From the NCBI RefSeq assembly GCF_039523795.1, contig NZ_BAAAFZ010000058.1:1-11998 (forward strand): DNA of 11,998 nt, written 5' to 3'. Made by a program: the position numbers and the translations under genes. Positions 1 through 5,962 of the stretch are shown piece after piece. Origin of the DNA: Craurococcus roseus (GTDB lineage Bacteria > Pseudomonadota > Alphaproteobacteria > Acetobacterales > Acetobacteraceae). The notes beneath the pieces are model-generated. The model searched no databases, had not been told where the DNA came from, and saw nothing but the letters and a program-made list of their open reading frames with translations. Positions within the stretch are counted from its first letter, which is position 1; each line of letters opens with the position of its first letter.

Positions 1-149
1 GCGGCGTCCGCCGCGCCCCGCTCCGCCTGCGCCGCCCGCCGGGCCTCCCCGGCCTCCCGCGGCGTCGGCTGCTGGGCCGGGGCCGCCTGGGCGCCGCCGA
101 GGAGCACCAGGAAGGCGAGGCAGGCGTCGGCGGCGCCCGGCCGCCTCAC
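1..149 (-). CDS. EnvC-like murein hydrolase activator, N-terminal fragment (cut by window start)
   Basis: Only the first 49 codons are inside the window. The start is a GTG at 149-147 that overlaps the gpmI stop as GTGA, a typical translationally coupled junction. The N-terminus reads as a signal peptide: MRRPG, a hydrophobic core around LAFLVLLGG (residues 11-19), then AQAAPA. It is followed by an Ala/Glu/Arg-rich stretch (EAGEARRAAQ, from residue 32) that looks like the start of a coiled coil. That pattern and the position directly after gpmI fit the EnvC/LytM-domain septal hydrolase activators that commonly follow gpmI in alphaproteobacteria. The catalytic-fold M23 domain lies outside the window, so the family is inferred from context. 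It would act in the periplasm on cell-wall amidases during division. Confidence 0.6.
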   Translation of the reverse strand, partial: MRRPGAADACLAFLVLLGGAQAAPAQQPTPREAGEARRAAQAERGAADA

Positions 150-1699
150 CCGGCGCGAAGCAGGGACCGGCCGGTCATCGCCGCCGGCTGCGGCAGGCGG
201 AGCAGGGCGAGCAGCGTCGGCGCGATGTCGGCGAGGCGGCCGCCCTCCGCGAGCCGTGCCCCTTCCGGCCCGCCGGCCAGCACCACCGGCACGGGATTGG
301 TGGTGTGGGCGGTGTGCGGCCCGCCCGTTTCCGGGTCGCGCATCAGCTCGCAGTTGCCGTGGTCGGCGGTGACGAGCAGCGCGCCCCCGGCCTCCCGGAT
401 CGCCGCCGCGATGCGTCCGAGCCCCGCGTCCACCGCCTCCACCGCCTTTATGGCGGCGGGCAGGCTGCCGGTGTGGCCCACCATGTCCGGATTGGCGAAG
501 TTCAGCACGACGAGGTCGAAGCGGCCGGAGCGGATGGCCTCCACCGCCTTCTCCGTCAGTTCCGGCGCCGACATCTCCGGTTGCAGGTCGTAGGTGGCGA
601 CCTTGGGCGAGGGCACCATCACCCGCTCCTCGCCGGGGAAGGGCGTTTCGATGCCGCCGTTCAGGAAGTAGGTGACGTGCGGGTACTTCTCCGTCTCCGC
701 CGTGCGGAGTTGCTTCAGGCCGGCCGCGGACACCACGGCGCCGAGGATGTCCTCCATCGACTGCGCCGGGAACAGCGCCGACATCCTGGTGTTGAGCGCG
801 GCCGAATACTCCACCAGACCGGCCGCCGCCGCGAAGCGCGGCACCCGCGCGCGCGGAAAGCCTTTGAAGTCCGGCTCCAGCAGGGCAGACAGGATCTCCC
901 GCACCCGGTCGGCACGGAAGTTGAAGCAGAGCAGCCCGTCGCCGTCGCGCATCCCCGCGTAGTCGCCGACCACGGTGGCGGGCACGAATTCGTCGTTCAC
1001 GTCGCGCGCGTGGGCCGCGAGCACGGCGGAAACGGCATCGGCCGCGCGCGCCTCGCCCTCCGCGTCCACCATGGCGGCGTAGGCCTTCGACACGCGATCC
1101 CAGCGGTTGTCGCGGTCCATGGCCCAGTAGCGGCCGATCACCGTGGCGATCCGCACGCCCGGCAGCCCCGCCAAGTCCTCTTCCAGCGCCCGCAACTGCT
1201 CGGGCGCGGCGCGCGGCGCGGTGTCGCGGCCATCGGTGAAGGCGTGAACCGCGACCGGCACGCCCGCCGCGGACACGGCGCGCGCCAGCGCCGCCGCGTG
1301 GCGCTGGTGGCTGTGGACGCCGCCCGGCGAGGCGAGGCCGAGCAGGTGGCAGGTGCCGCCCGACGCGCGGAGCTTGGCGATGAACCCCGCCAGCACCGGC
1401 GAGGCCGCGAGCGAGCCGTCCGCCGCCGCCGTGTCGATCCGCGGCAGGTCCTGCATCACCACCCGCCCGGCGCCGATGTTGAGGTGCCCCACCTCCGAAT
1501 TGCCCATCTGCCCGTCCGGCAGCCCCACATCCGCGCCCGAGGTGCGGAGGAAGGACCGCGGCCCGGCGGCCCAGAGCGCGTCGAAGGCGGGCGTCCTGGC
1601 GAGGCGGACGGCGTTGTCCGCCTCCTCCTCGCGCCAGCCCCAGCCATCGAGGATGGCGAGCATGACGGGACGGAGGCGGTGCGGGGCGCTGCTCGACAT
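146..1699 (-). CDS. gpmI: 2,3-bisphosphoglycerate-independent phosphoglycerate mutase
   Basis: This cytosolic glycolytic enzyme interconverts 3- and 2-phosphoglycerate using two Mn2+ ions and a phosphoserine intermediate. The 517-residue product is normal for the family. Visible motifs are the metal-binding DGWGW at 18-22, the nucleophile Ser68 in DGQMGNSEVGH followed by an IGAGR motif, then HSHQRH, FTDGRDTAP, the substrate-binding DRDNRWDR, and the second metal cluster NPDMVGHTG and TADHGNCE near the C-terminus. I chose the ATG at 1699 because the family N-terminus begins just before the DGW motif and a GGAG lies about 12 bases upstream. The frame stays open another 29 codons upstream, but that stretch is Arg/Pro-rich and not family-like. 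The stop overlaps the EnvC-like start. In related genomes gpmI usually follows rlmH; here about 6.6 kb separates them. Confidence 0.97.
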   Translation of the reverse strand: MSSSAPHRLRPVMLAILDGWGWREEEADNAVRLARTPAFDALWAAGPRSFLRTSGADVGLPDGQMGNSEVGHLNIGAGRVVMQDLPRIDTAAADGSLAASPVLAGFIAKLRASGGTCHLLGLASPGGVHSHQRHAAALARAVSAAGVPVAVHAFTDGRDTAPRAAPEQLRALEEDLAGLPGVRIATVIGRYWAMDRDNRWDRVSKAYAAMVDAEGEARAADAVSAVLAAHARDVNDEFVPATVVGDYAGMRDGDGLLCFNFRADRVREILSALLEPDFKGFPRARVPRFAAAAGLVEYSAALNTRMSALFPAQSMEDILGAVVSAAGLKQLRTAETEKYPHVTYFLNGGIETPFPGEERVMVPSPKVATYDLQPEMSAPELTEKAVEAIRSGRFDLVVLNFANPDMVGHTGSLPAAIKAVEAVDAGLGRIAAAIREAGGALLVTADHGNCELMRDPETGGPHTAHTTNPVPVVLAGGPEGARLAEGGRLADIAPTLLALLRLPQPAAMTGRSLLRAG

Positions 1700-1736
1700 C
1701 GCTGTCGGGACTCCGGGCGGGTGATGGCGGGCGGGT

Positions 1737-1765
1737 TGCGTAAGACGCGCCACCCGCCGCCGCAA
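1737..1765 (-). promoter_or_regulatory. Possible sigma70-type promoter for gpmI
   Basis: Reading the minus strand, TTGCGG (1765-1760) and TACGCA (1742-1737) are separated by exactly 17 bases and lie about 40 bases before the gpmI ATG. The boxes match the consensus only partly. A promoter is needed somewhere here because gpmI has been separated from its usual upstream operon. This is inference from spacing and position. Confidence 0.25.
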
Positions 1766-1922
1766 GGTTCCCGCGCCGCCGGTCAACGGGCGGGCCGCGG
1801 GCCGATGGTGGCCCCGAAGCGAAGCCGGAAGCGCCGACGCCCGCGCTCACATCAGCGAGAACACATGGCGCGGTCGTTCGCAACGCGGCGGTCGCGGTGC
1901 GCGATCCCCGGTCCATGAACTC

Positions 1923-1947
1923 AGAACCTCCGGCCACAGGCGCCGTT
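1923..1947 (+). promoter_or_regulatory. Possible EcfG-type (general stress response) promoter
   Basis: AGAAC at 1923-1927 and CGTT at 1944-1947 are separated by 16 bases. The alphaproteobacterial general-stress sigma factor EcfG recognises GGAAC, 16-17 bases, CGTT, so this is a one-mismatch match at a permitted spacing. It ends 53 bases before the ATG of the DUF4168 gene, a reasonable promoter distance. One short match in GC-rich DNA can arise by chance. Confidence 0.3.
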
Positions 1948-2000
1948 ACCGCGCCAGGCCCCAGTTGGGGTTCCAGAAACCATCAAAGATTGGAAAAAGC

Positions 2001-2402
2001 ATGGAGAGCGCATTCGCCAAGGCCCTGGGCGCGGCCGTGTTGGTCACCGCCTTCGGCTTCGCGGCCGCCCCGCTCGGGGCGCAGCAGGCGTCGCCGGGTC
2101 CCCAGCCCGGGGCCGAACAGGGCACGAACGCGGCGGGCGCGCAGGTGCCGGAGGCCACGGTCCAGCGCGCCGGCGCCGCGATCCGCGACTTGTCCGGCAT
2201 CCAGGCGCGCTTCACCCAGCGCATGCAGAGCGCGCAGCCGGCGGAACAGGAGGCCATCGCGGCGGAAGCCAGCGGCGCCGCCGAAGCCGCGCTCGCGTCG
2301 CGCGGCCTGACGTTGGACGAGTACAACAGCGTCATCCGCCTCGCCCAGGCCGACCAGAGCCTGCGCGAGCGCCTCATCTCCGCTGCGCGGGGCGCGCGTT
2401 AG
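2001..2402 (+). CDS. DUF4168-family exported protein
   Basis: The 133-residue product begins with a signal peptide (hydrophobic core around AAVLVTAFGFAAA, residues 11-23, likely cleaved near LGA-QQ at about residue 27). A Pro/Gly/Ala-rich spacer follows, then a helical domain from about residue 52. The pattern A-x-I-R-D, F-T-Q-R-M, E-A-I-A-A-E, RGLTLDEYNSVI, A-x-A-D-x-S-L-R-E-R-L (to about 126) is the signature of DUF4168, a family of unknown function found in secreted or periplasmic proteins. I chose the ATG at 2001, behind TTGGAAAAAGC, because it starts directly at the signal peptide; an in-frame ATG at 1965 would put a charged tail in front of it. A possible stress-type promoter lies just upstream. 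The next gene is on the same strand 110 bases downstream. Biochemical role unknown. Confidence 0.82.
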   Translation: MESAFAKALGAAVLVTAFGFAAAPLGAQQASPGPQPGAEQGTNAAGAQVPEATVQRAGAAIRDLSGIQARFTQRMQSAQPAEQEAIAAEASGAAEAALASRGLTLDEYNSVIRLAQADQSLRERLISAARGAR

Positions 2403-2512
2403 CCGGCGCCTTCCCCGCCGCCTCTCCGGGCGGAGAACCGCAACCGCCGGAGGGCGCGCCGGGGCCGGACCCGTCATGCTGGCGGGAAGGCTGGGTGGGG
2501 GACCGAGGCGCG

Positions 2513-3223
2513 ATGGCGATGAAAGAGCAGTTGGCGGCGCTGGACTGGGCGGCGGCGGAAGCGTCGCTCGACCAGGCCGGCGCCGCGGTCCTCGGCCCCT
2601 TGCTCGACGCGGACGAATGCCAGCGGTTGTCCGCCCTCTACGATAGCGGCGAGGAGCGCTTCCGCTCCCGCGTTGTCATGGCCCGGCACGGCTTCGGGCG
2701 CGGCGAGTACAAGTATTTCGCCGACCCGCTGCCCCCGGAGGTGGCGGCGTTGCGCGGGGCGCTCTACGCGCGGCTGGCGCCGGTGGCGAACCGTTGGAGC
2801 GAGGCGATGGGGCTGCCGACGCGCTACCCCGCCGACCACGCCGAATTCCTCGCCCGCTGCCACGCCGCCGGCCAAACCAAGCCCACGCCGCTGCTGCTGC
2901 GCTACGGCCCCGGCGACTACAACTGCCTGCACCAGGACCTCTACGGCGAGCACGCCTTCCCCTTGCAAGTCGTGGTTCTCCTGTCGGCCCCGGGCGAGGT
3001 GTTCGAGGGCGGCGAATTCGTGCTGACGGAACAGCGCCCCCGCATGCAATCCCGCGCCGAGGTGGTGCCGCTGCGTCGAGGCGAGGCGGCGGCCTTCGCC
3101 GTGAACCACCGCCCGGTGCAGGGCACGCGCGGCGCCTACCGCGTCACGATGCGCCACGGCGTCAGCCGCGTGCGCCGCGGCGAGCGGCACACGCTCGGCA
3201 TCATCTTCCACGACGCGGCGTAG
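2513..3223 (+). CDS. 2OG-Fe(II) oxygenase family protein
   Basis: This is a 236-residue putative 2-oxoglutarate- and Fe(II)-dependent dioxygenase, a cytosolic family whose members hydroxylate proteins or small molecules. The substrate cannot be told from the sequence. The double-stranded beta-helix core covers about residues 125-234. The iron triad appears as H140-x-D142 (in CLHQDLYGEH) and H199 (in FAVNHRPVQG), with arginines at R210 (YRVTMRHGVS) and R225 (ERHTLGIIFHD) as candidates for binding the 2OG carboxylate. The EGGEFVLTEQRP block is typical of the bacterial COG3826-like group. I prefer the ATG at 2513 (six bases after GAGG); a GTG at 2495 and an ATG at 2519 are alternatives. It ends in a strong hairpin and converges on the ELWxxDGT gene. 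Confidence 0.88.
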   Translation: MAMKEQLAALDWAAAEASLDQAGAAVLGPLLDADECQRLSALYDSGEERFRSRVVMARHGFGRGEYKYFADPLPPEVAALRGALYARLAPVANRWSEAMGLPTRYPADHAEFLARCHAAGQTKPTPLLLRYGPGDYNCLHQDLYGEHAFPLQVVVLLSAPGEVFEGGEFVLTEQRPRMQSRAEVVPLRRGEAAAFAVNHRPVQGTRGAYRVTMRHGVSRVRRGERHTLGIIFHDAA

Positions 3224-3248
3224 GGCGGGCGCGGCCTGTTCCCGCCCT
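3222..3248 (+). terminator. Stem-loop at the end of the oxygenase gene
   Basis: AGGGCGGG (3222-3229) and CCCGCCCT (3241-3248) form a perfect 8-bp stem with an 11-base loop, starting in the oxygenase stop codon. A second nested hairpin follows (GCATC 3257-3261 with GATGC 3282-3286, enclosing CCTCC-GACC-GGAGG at 3262-3275). No T-run follows, so this could act as a hairpin-only or bidirectional terminator between two convergent genes. The inverted repeats are certain; the role is inferred. Confidence 0.45.
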
Positions 3249-3314
3249 GCGCGCCGGCATCCCTCCGACCGGAGGACACCGGATGCGCGCCGCGTGTCCA
3301 GCGGCGGACGCGAG

Positions 3315-4883
3315 CTAGGCCACGAACCACTCGCCGGCTGCCGGGGAAGGTTCCCCCGCCGCCGGTGCGTGGGCCTCGTCGACCGTTGACAAGCGGACGA
3401 AGGCGGAAGCGCCGCTGCCGGCGTTCCCCGGGTTGATGTTGCGCAGCAGTTGCGTGCCTTCGGCGGTGCCGTCGGTGATCCAGGGCTCGGCGCCGTTCGC
3501 GCCGTCGTCGGCCGTGAAGACGACCCGCCCGTCGTCCAGGGCGGCGAAGTGACTGGGGACGCTGTTGGCGTAGCCCTGGGCGTTGCGGTTGATGTCCTCC
3601 ACCAGCCGCGTGCCGTCCGGGGTGCCGTCCGTGATCCACAACTCGTTGCCGTGCACGGGATCGGTGGCCGAGAACACCGCGCGCCCGTCGCCCAGGGCGA
3701 GGATGCCGCCCGGCGCGCCGCCCGGCCCGTAGGGCGGCGGCCCGTAAGGCGATGGGGCGGGGGAGTAGCTCCCGCCGCCGCCGGGGTTGCCGGAACCGCC
3801 GCCTTCCCACGCATCGGCGAGCAGGCAGGTGCCCGCTTCCGTGCCGTCCGTGACCCAGAGTTCGCGGCCATGCACGCCATCGTCCGCGGCGAAGACGGCC
3901 CGACCGTCGCCGAGCGCGCGTATGTTGCCCGGCGAGGAACTGGCGGGTGTGGGACTGGCTCCCTGGTAGGGGACGGTCGTGCCCGTCCAGATGTCGGCGA
4001 CGATGCGCGTGCCGCCGGCGGTCCCGTCGGTGATCCAGAGTTCGGTGCCCCGGTCCGGGTCGGCCGCCGTGAACAGGACCCGCCCGTCCTCCAGGGCGGT
4101 GAAGTTCGCGGGGTTGCTGCTGCCGGGGACGTCGCCGCTGCCCGGGTAGGGGTTGTAGGTGCCGGGCCAAAGGTCGGCGAACAGGTAGGTGCCCGCTTCC
4201 GTGCCGTCGCTGACCCAGAGTTCGCGGCCGTTGACGCCGTCGTCCGCGCCGAAGATGGCCCGCCCGTCCCCCAGGGCGATCATGCCGGACCCGCCGAAGT
4301 AGCTCCCGGGGGAGCTCCCGCGAGGCCCGGGGGCGATGTCCACCACGAGGCCGGTGCCCTCTTGGGTGCCGTCGGTGACCCAGAGCTCGGTGCCGATCTC
4401 GCTGTCGCTCACGCTGAACAGGGCGCGGCCGTCGCCGAGGGCCACGAAGGCGCCGCTCAGGTAGGAGTAGGCCGACTCCGGGTTGGTCTCCAGCGCGCGG
4501 GTCCCTTCCGCGGTGCCGTCCGTCACCCAAGGCTCGTAGCCGCGCCCGGGGTCGCTGGCCACGAAGAGGGCGCGCCCGTTCTCCAGGAGGGCGAAGTTGC
4601 TGGGATAGCTGGTGCCGTAGCCCGACGACGCCGTGTTGATGTCGAGCACCAGTTGCGTGCCCGCCGTCGTGCCGTCCGTGACCCAGAGTTCCGTGTTGTG
4701 CACCGGATCAGCCGCGGCGAAGACGACGCGGCCATCCCCGAGCGAGGTCAGGGAGGACGGGCTCGCGGAGCCGCCGCCGGGCCAGATGTCGGCCAGCAGA
4801 CGGGTTCCCGCGACCGTGCCGTCGGTCGTCCACAGCTCCCGGCCGGTGGAGCCGTCGTCAGCCGAAAAGACGAGGTTTGTCAT
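3315..4883 (-). CDS. ELWxxDGT-repeat protein, nine repeats
   Basis: The 522-residue product is made almost entirely of nine copies of a repeat of about 50-70 residues containing E-L/P-W-x-x-D-G-T-x-x-G-T. The motif Glu lies at residues 16, 65, 117, 166, 221, 281, 341, 414 and 466. Each is preceded by L-x-D/N-G-R-x-x-F and a D-P or D-D-G turn. Repeats of this type (TIGR04534-like) occur in large, mostly exported bacterial proteins of unknown function and look beta-propeller-like. Unusually there is no signal peptide: repeat 1 begins at about residue 4. A Gly/Pro/Tyr-rich insertion (361-394) separates repeats 7 and 8, and a short Ala/Pro/Glu tail ends in EWFVA. The ATG at 4883 has an excellent Shine-Dalgarno (GGGAGGA, about 7 bases upstream). 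The gene lies 174 bases after the SDR gene, beyond a hairpin, so it is probably its own unit. Function unknown. Confidence 0.9.
   Translation of the reverse strand: MTNLVFSADDGSTGRELWTTDGTVAGTRLLADIWPGGGSASPSSLTSLGDGRVVFAAADPVHNTELWVTDGTTAGTQLVLDINTASSGYGTSYPSNFALLENGRALFVASDPGRGYEPWVTDGTAEGTRALETNPESAYSYLSGAFVALGDGRALFSVSDSEIGTELWVTDGTQEGTGLVVDIAPGPRGSSPGSYFGGSGMIALGDGRAIFGADDGVNGRELWVSDGTEAGTYLFADLWPGTYNPYPGSGDVPGSSNPANFTALEDGRVLFTAADPDRGTELWITDGTAGGTRIVADIWTGTTVPYQGASPTPASSSPGNIRALGDGRAVFAADDGVHGRELWVTDGTEAGTCLLADAWEGGGSGNPGGGGSYSPAPSPYGPPPYGPGGAPGGILALGDGRAVFSATDPVHGNELWITDGTPDGTRLVEDINRNAQGYANSVPSHFAALDDGRVVFTADDGANGAEPWITDGTAEGTQLLRNINPGNAGSGASAFVRLSTVDEAHAPAAGEPSPAAGEWFVA
3444..4862 (-). 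repeat. Degenerate in-frame tandem repeat array (nine units) inside the ELWxxDGT gene
   Basis: The repeats are visible at DNA level: the stretch encoding ELWVTDGT recurs nine times with periods of 49, 52, 49, 55, 60, 60, 73 and 52 codons. Conserved blocks such as those around 3840-3910 and 4195-4265 are close to identical over several tens of bases. The linkers differ in length and are Gly/Ser/Pro-rich. Units can therefore be gained or lost by recombination, and assembly errors are possible here. Confidence 0.85.
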
Positions 4884-4921
4884 GCGCTTCCTCCCACGGC
4901 TTCGTGTCCGTTTTCATGCCA

Positions 4922-4931
4922 TCCTATAGGA
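4922..4931 (-). promoter_or_regulatory. Possible -10 region of the ELWxxDGT gene within a 10-bp palindrome
   Basis: TCCTATAGGA is a perfect palindrome and the only AT-containing patch ahead of the ELWxxDGT start, about 40 bases upstream of the ATG. TATAGG inside it resembles a -10 box. I see no good -35 at 16-18 bases, so this is weak. Confidence 0.22.
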
Positions 4932-4985
4932 CACCAATCCGTCGGAGCGTCGCGATCGCGTGCCTACGAGGTTCGCGCCGCCGCC

Positions 4986-5034
4986 GTGACCGGTCCGCAA
5001 CTCGCCGGGCCGACCACCCGGCGCCTGCCGTCAC
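4986..5034 (-). terminator. Nested stem-loop downstream of the SDR gene
   Basis: An inner perfect 7-bp stem (CGCCGGG 5003-5009 / CCCGGCG 5017-5023, 7-base loop) sits inside an outer 5-bp repeat (GTGAC 4986-4990 / GTCAC 5030-5034). It begins about 24 bases after the SDR stop on the minus strand. No T-run follows the stem, although five Ts lie between the stop and the hairpin. It could end SDR transcription before the ELWxxDGT gene; role inferred. Confidence 0.35.
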
Positions 5035-5057
5035 GACGCGATCGGGGAAAAAGAGGG

Positions 5058-5885
5058 TCAGGCCGTCGCCGGGTCGGTGCCGGTGGCGATGGCCGTCACC
5101 GCGGTCGCGCCCGCGTCCACCGGCACGATGGCGCCCGTCATCCACCGCGCGTTGCCGGAGGCAAGGAAGGCGACGGCCGCGCCCACGTCCCAGCCGCTGC
5201 CTTCCGTTTGCAGGACCGAGCGCCTGCGCCGCGCGTCGCGCAGCTCGGGCGACATGCCGCCCTCCTGCACCATGGGCGTGTAGACCATGCCTGGGCAGAC
5301 GCAGTTCACGCGGATGCCGTCCTTCGCGTGGTGCACCGCCATGGCGCGGGTCATGTTGACCACCGCGCCCTTGCTCGTGGGGTAGAGCAGCGACGGGTGC
5401 CCGCCGGTCAGGCCCGCGACGGAGGCGATGTTGACGATGGCGCCGCCGCCCGCCTTCCGCATGGCCGGCACGGCGAACTTCGCCATCAGCATCATGGAGG
5501 TGACGTTCACCAGGAGGCCTGCGTTCCAGGCGTCGAGGTCCACCTCCTCGGCGGTGCCGCGCGGCCCGCTGACGCCCACGTTGTTCACCAGCACGTCGAG
5601 CCGGCCGAAGCGGCCCGTGGCGGCCTCGACAATGCGGCGGCAATCCTTCGGCTTCGTCACGTCGCCCGTGGCGACCACGCCCTCGCCCTTGCCCTCTTCG
5701 GCGATCATGCGCCGCGTGTCCTCGGCCCAGTCCTCCCGCGCGTCGGCCAGCACCACGCGCGCGCCGGCGCGGGCCAGCAGGATGGCGGCGGCGCGGCCGT
5801 TGCCCACGCCTTCGCCGGGCCTGGAGCCGGCTCCGGTGACGATCGCGGCCTTGCCTTCGAGGTCCGCGGCGATGCCCTGTTCCAT
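5058..5885 (-). CDS. SDR-family NAD(P)-dependent oxidoreductase
   Basis: This 275-residue cytosolic short-chain dehydrogenase/reductase belongs to the classical type; its substrate is unknown. The Rossmann nucleotide loop starts at T17-G18 but is extended (TGAGSRPGEGVGNG, 17-30) compared with TGxxxGxG. D48 after the second strand suggests preference for NAD(H) over NADP(H). NNVG lies at 101-104, structural N127, catalytic S155, Y168 and K172 (YPTSK), then the C-terminal PGMVYTPM block and the DAGA ending. The catalytic set is complete, so it should be active. The ATG at 5885 is preceded by GGGGAGGGAA at good spacing; this Shine-Dalgarno can pair with a complementary upstream segment. The gene lies 77 bases after the ion-channel gene on the same strand and may be cotranscribed with it. 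Confidence 0.93.
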   Translation of the reverse strand: MEQGIAADLEGKAAIVTGAGSRPGEGVGNGRAAAILLARAGARVVLADAREDWAEDTRRMIAEEGKGEGVVATGDVTKPKDCRRIVEAATGRFGRLDVLVNNVGVSGPRGTAEEVDLDAWNAGLLVNVTSMMLMAKFAVPAMRKAGGGAIVNIASVAGLTGGHPSLLYPTSKGAVVNMTRAMAVHHAKDGIRVNCVCPGMVYTPMVQEGGMSPELRDARRRRSVLQTEGSGWDVGAAVAFLASGNARWMTGAIVPVDAGATAVTAIATGTDPATA

Positions 5886-5892
5886 GTGGCGT

Positions 5893-5936
5893 TCCCTCCC
5901 CGTCGAGCGCGCGAGCCTGCGCCGCGGCGGGAGGGA
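5893..5936 (-). promoter_or_regulatory. Inverted repeat that could mask the SDR ribosome-binding site
   Basis: On the minus-strand transcript, TCCCTCCC (5936-5929) is perfectly complementary over 8 bases to GGGAGGGA (5900-5893), which is the SDR Shine-Dalgarno. The loop is 28 bases and itself GC-rich. If the stem forms, ribosome binding would be blocked unless it is opened, for example by ribosomes or temperature. The pairing is seen; regulation is inferred, and pyrimidine/purine runs pair easily in such GC-rich DNA. Confidence 0.25.
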
Positions 5937-5962
5937 CGGGCAAGCGCGCGCCAGGGCCGGCG

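Larger units (their letters stand above)
1700..2000. other. Divergent intergenic region between gpmI and the DUF4168 gene
   Basis: These 301 bases separate two divergent genes and must hold promoters for both. I see a candidate gpmI promoter near 1737-1765, a candidate stress-type promoter near 1923-1947 for the rightward gene, an inverted repeat of 7 bp at 1730-1736/1752-1758, and a small CCCC-AGTT-GGGG hairpin at 1959-1970 in the probable leader of the DUF4168 gene. No convincing coding sequence or RNA gene is visible. Open frames crossing it are Arg-rich and look like composition artefacts. Confidence 0.6.

Noticed and set aside
305..1918. Plus-strand open frame of 537 codons antisense to gpmI
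   Set aside because: It is the complement of an unmistakable gpmI; its translation is Arg/His-rich with no recognisable domain.
2403..2512. Short inverted repeats between the DUF4168 and oxygenase genes (for example CCGCC/GGCGG near 2418-2433)
   Set aside because: Five-base GC stems are expected by chance at this composition; no T-run and no clear role.
4858..4917. A 19-codon upstream ORF (ATG at 4917) overlapping the ELWxxDGT start in another frame
   Set aside because: It has an AGGA upstream, but a single tiny frame without conservation data cannot be supported as a gene or leader peptide.
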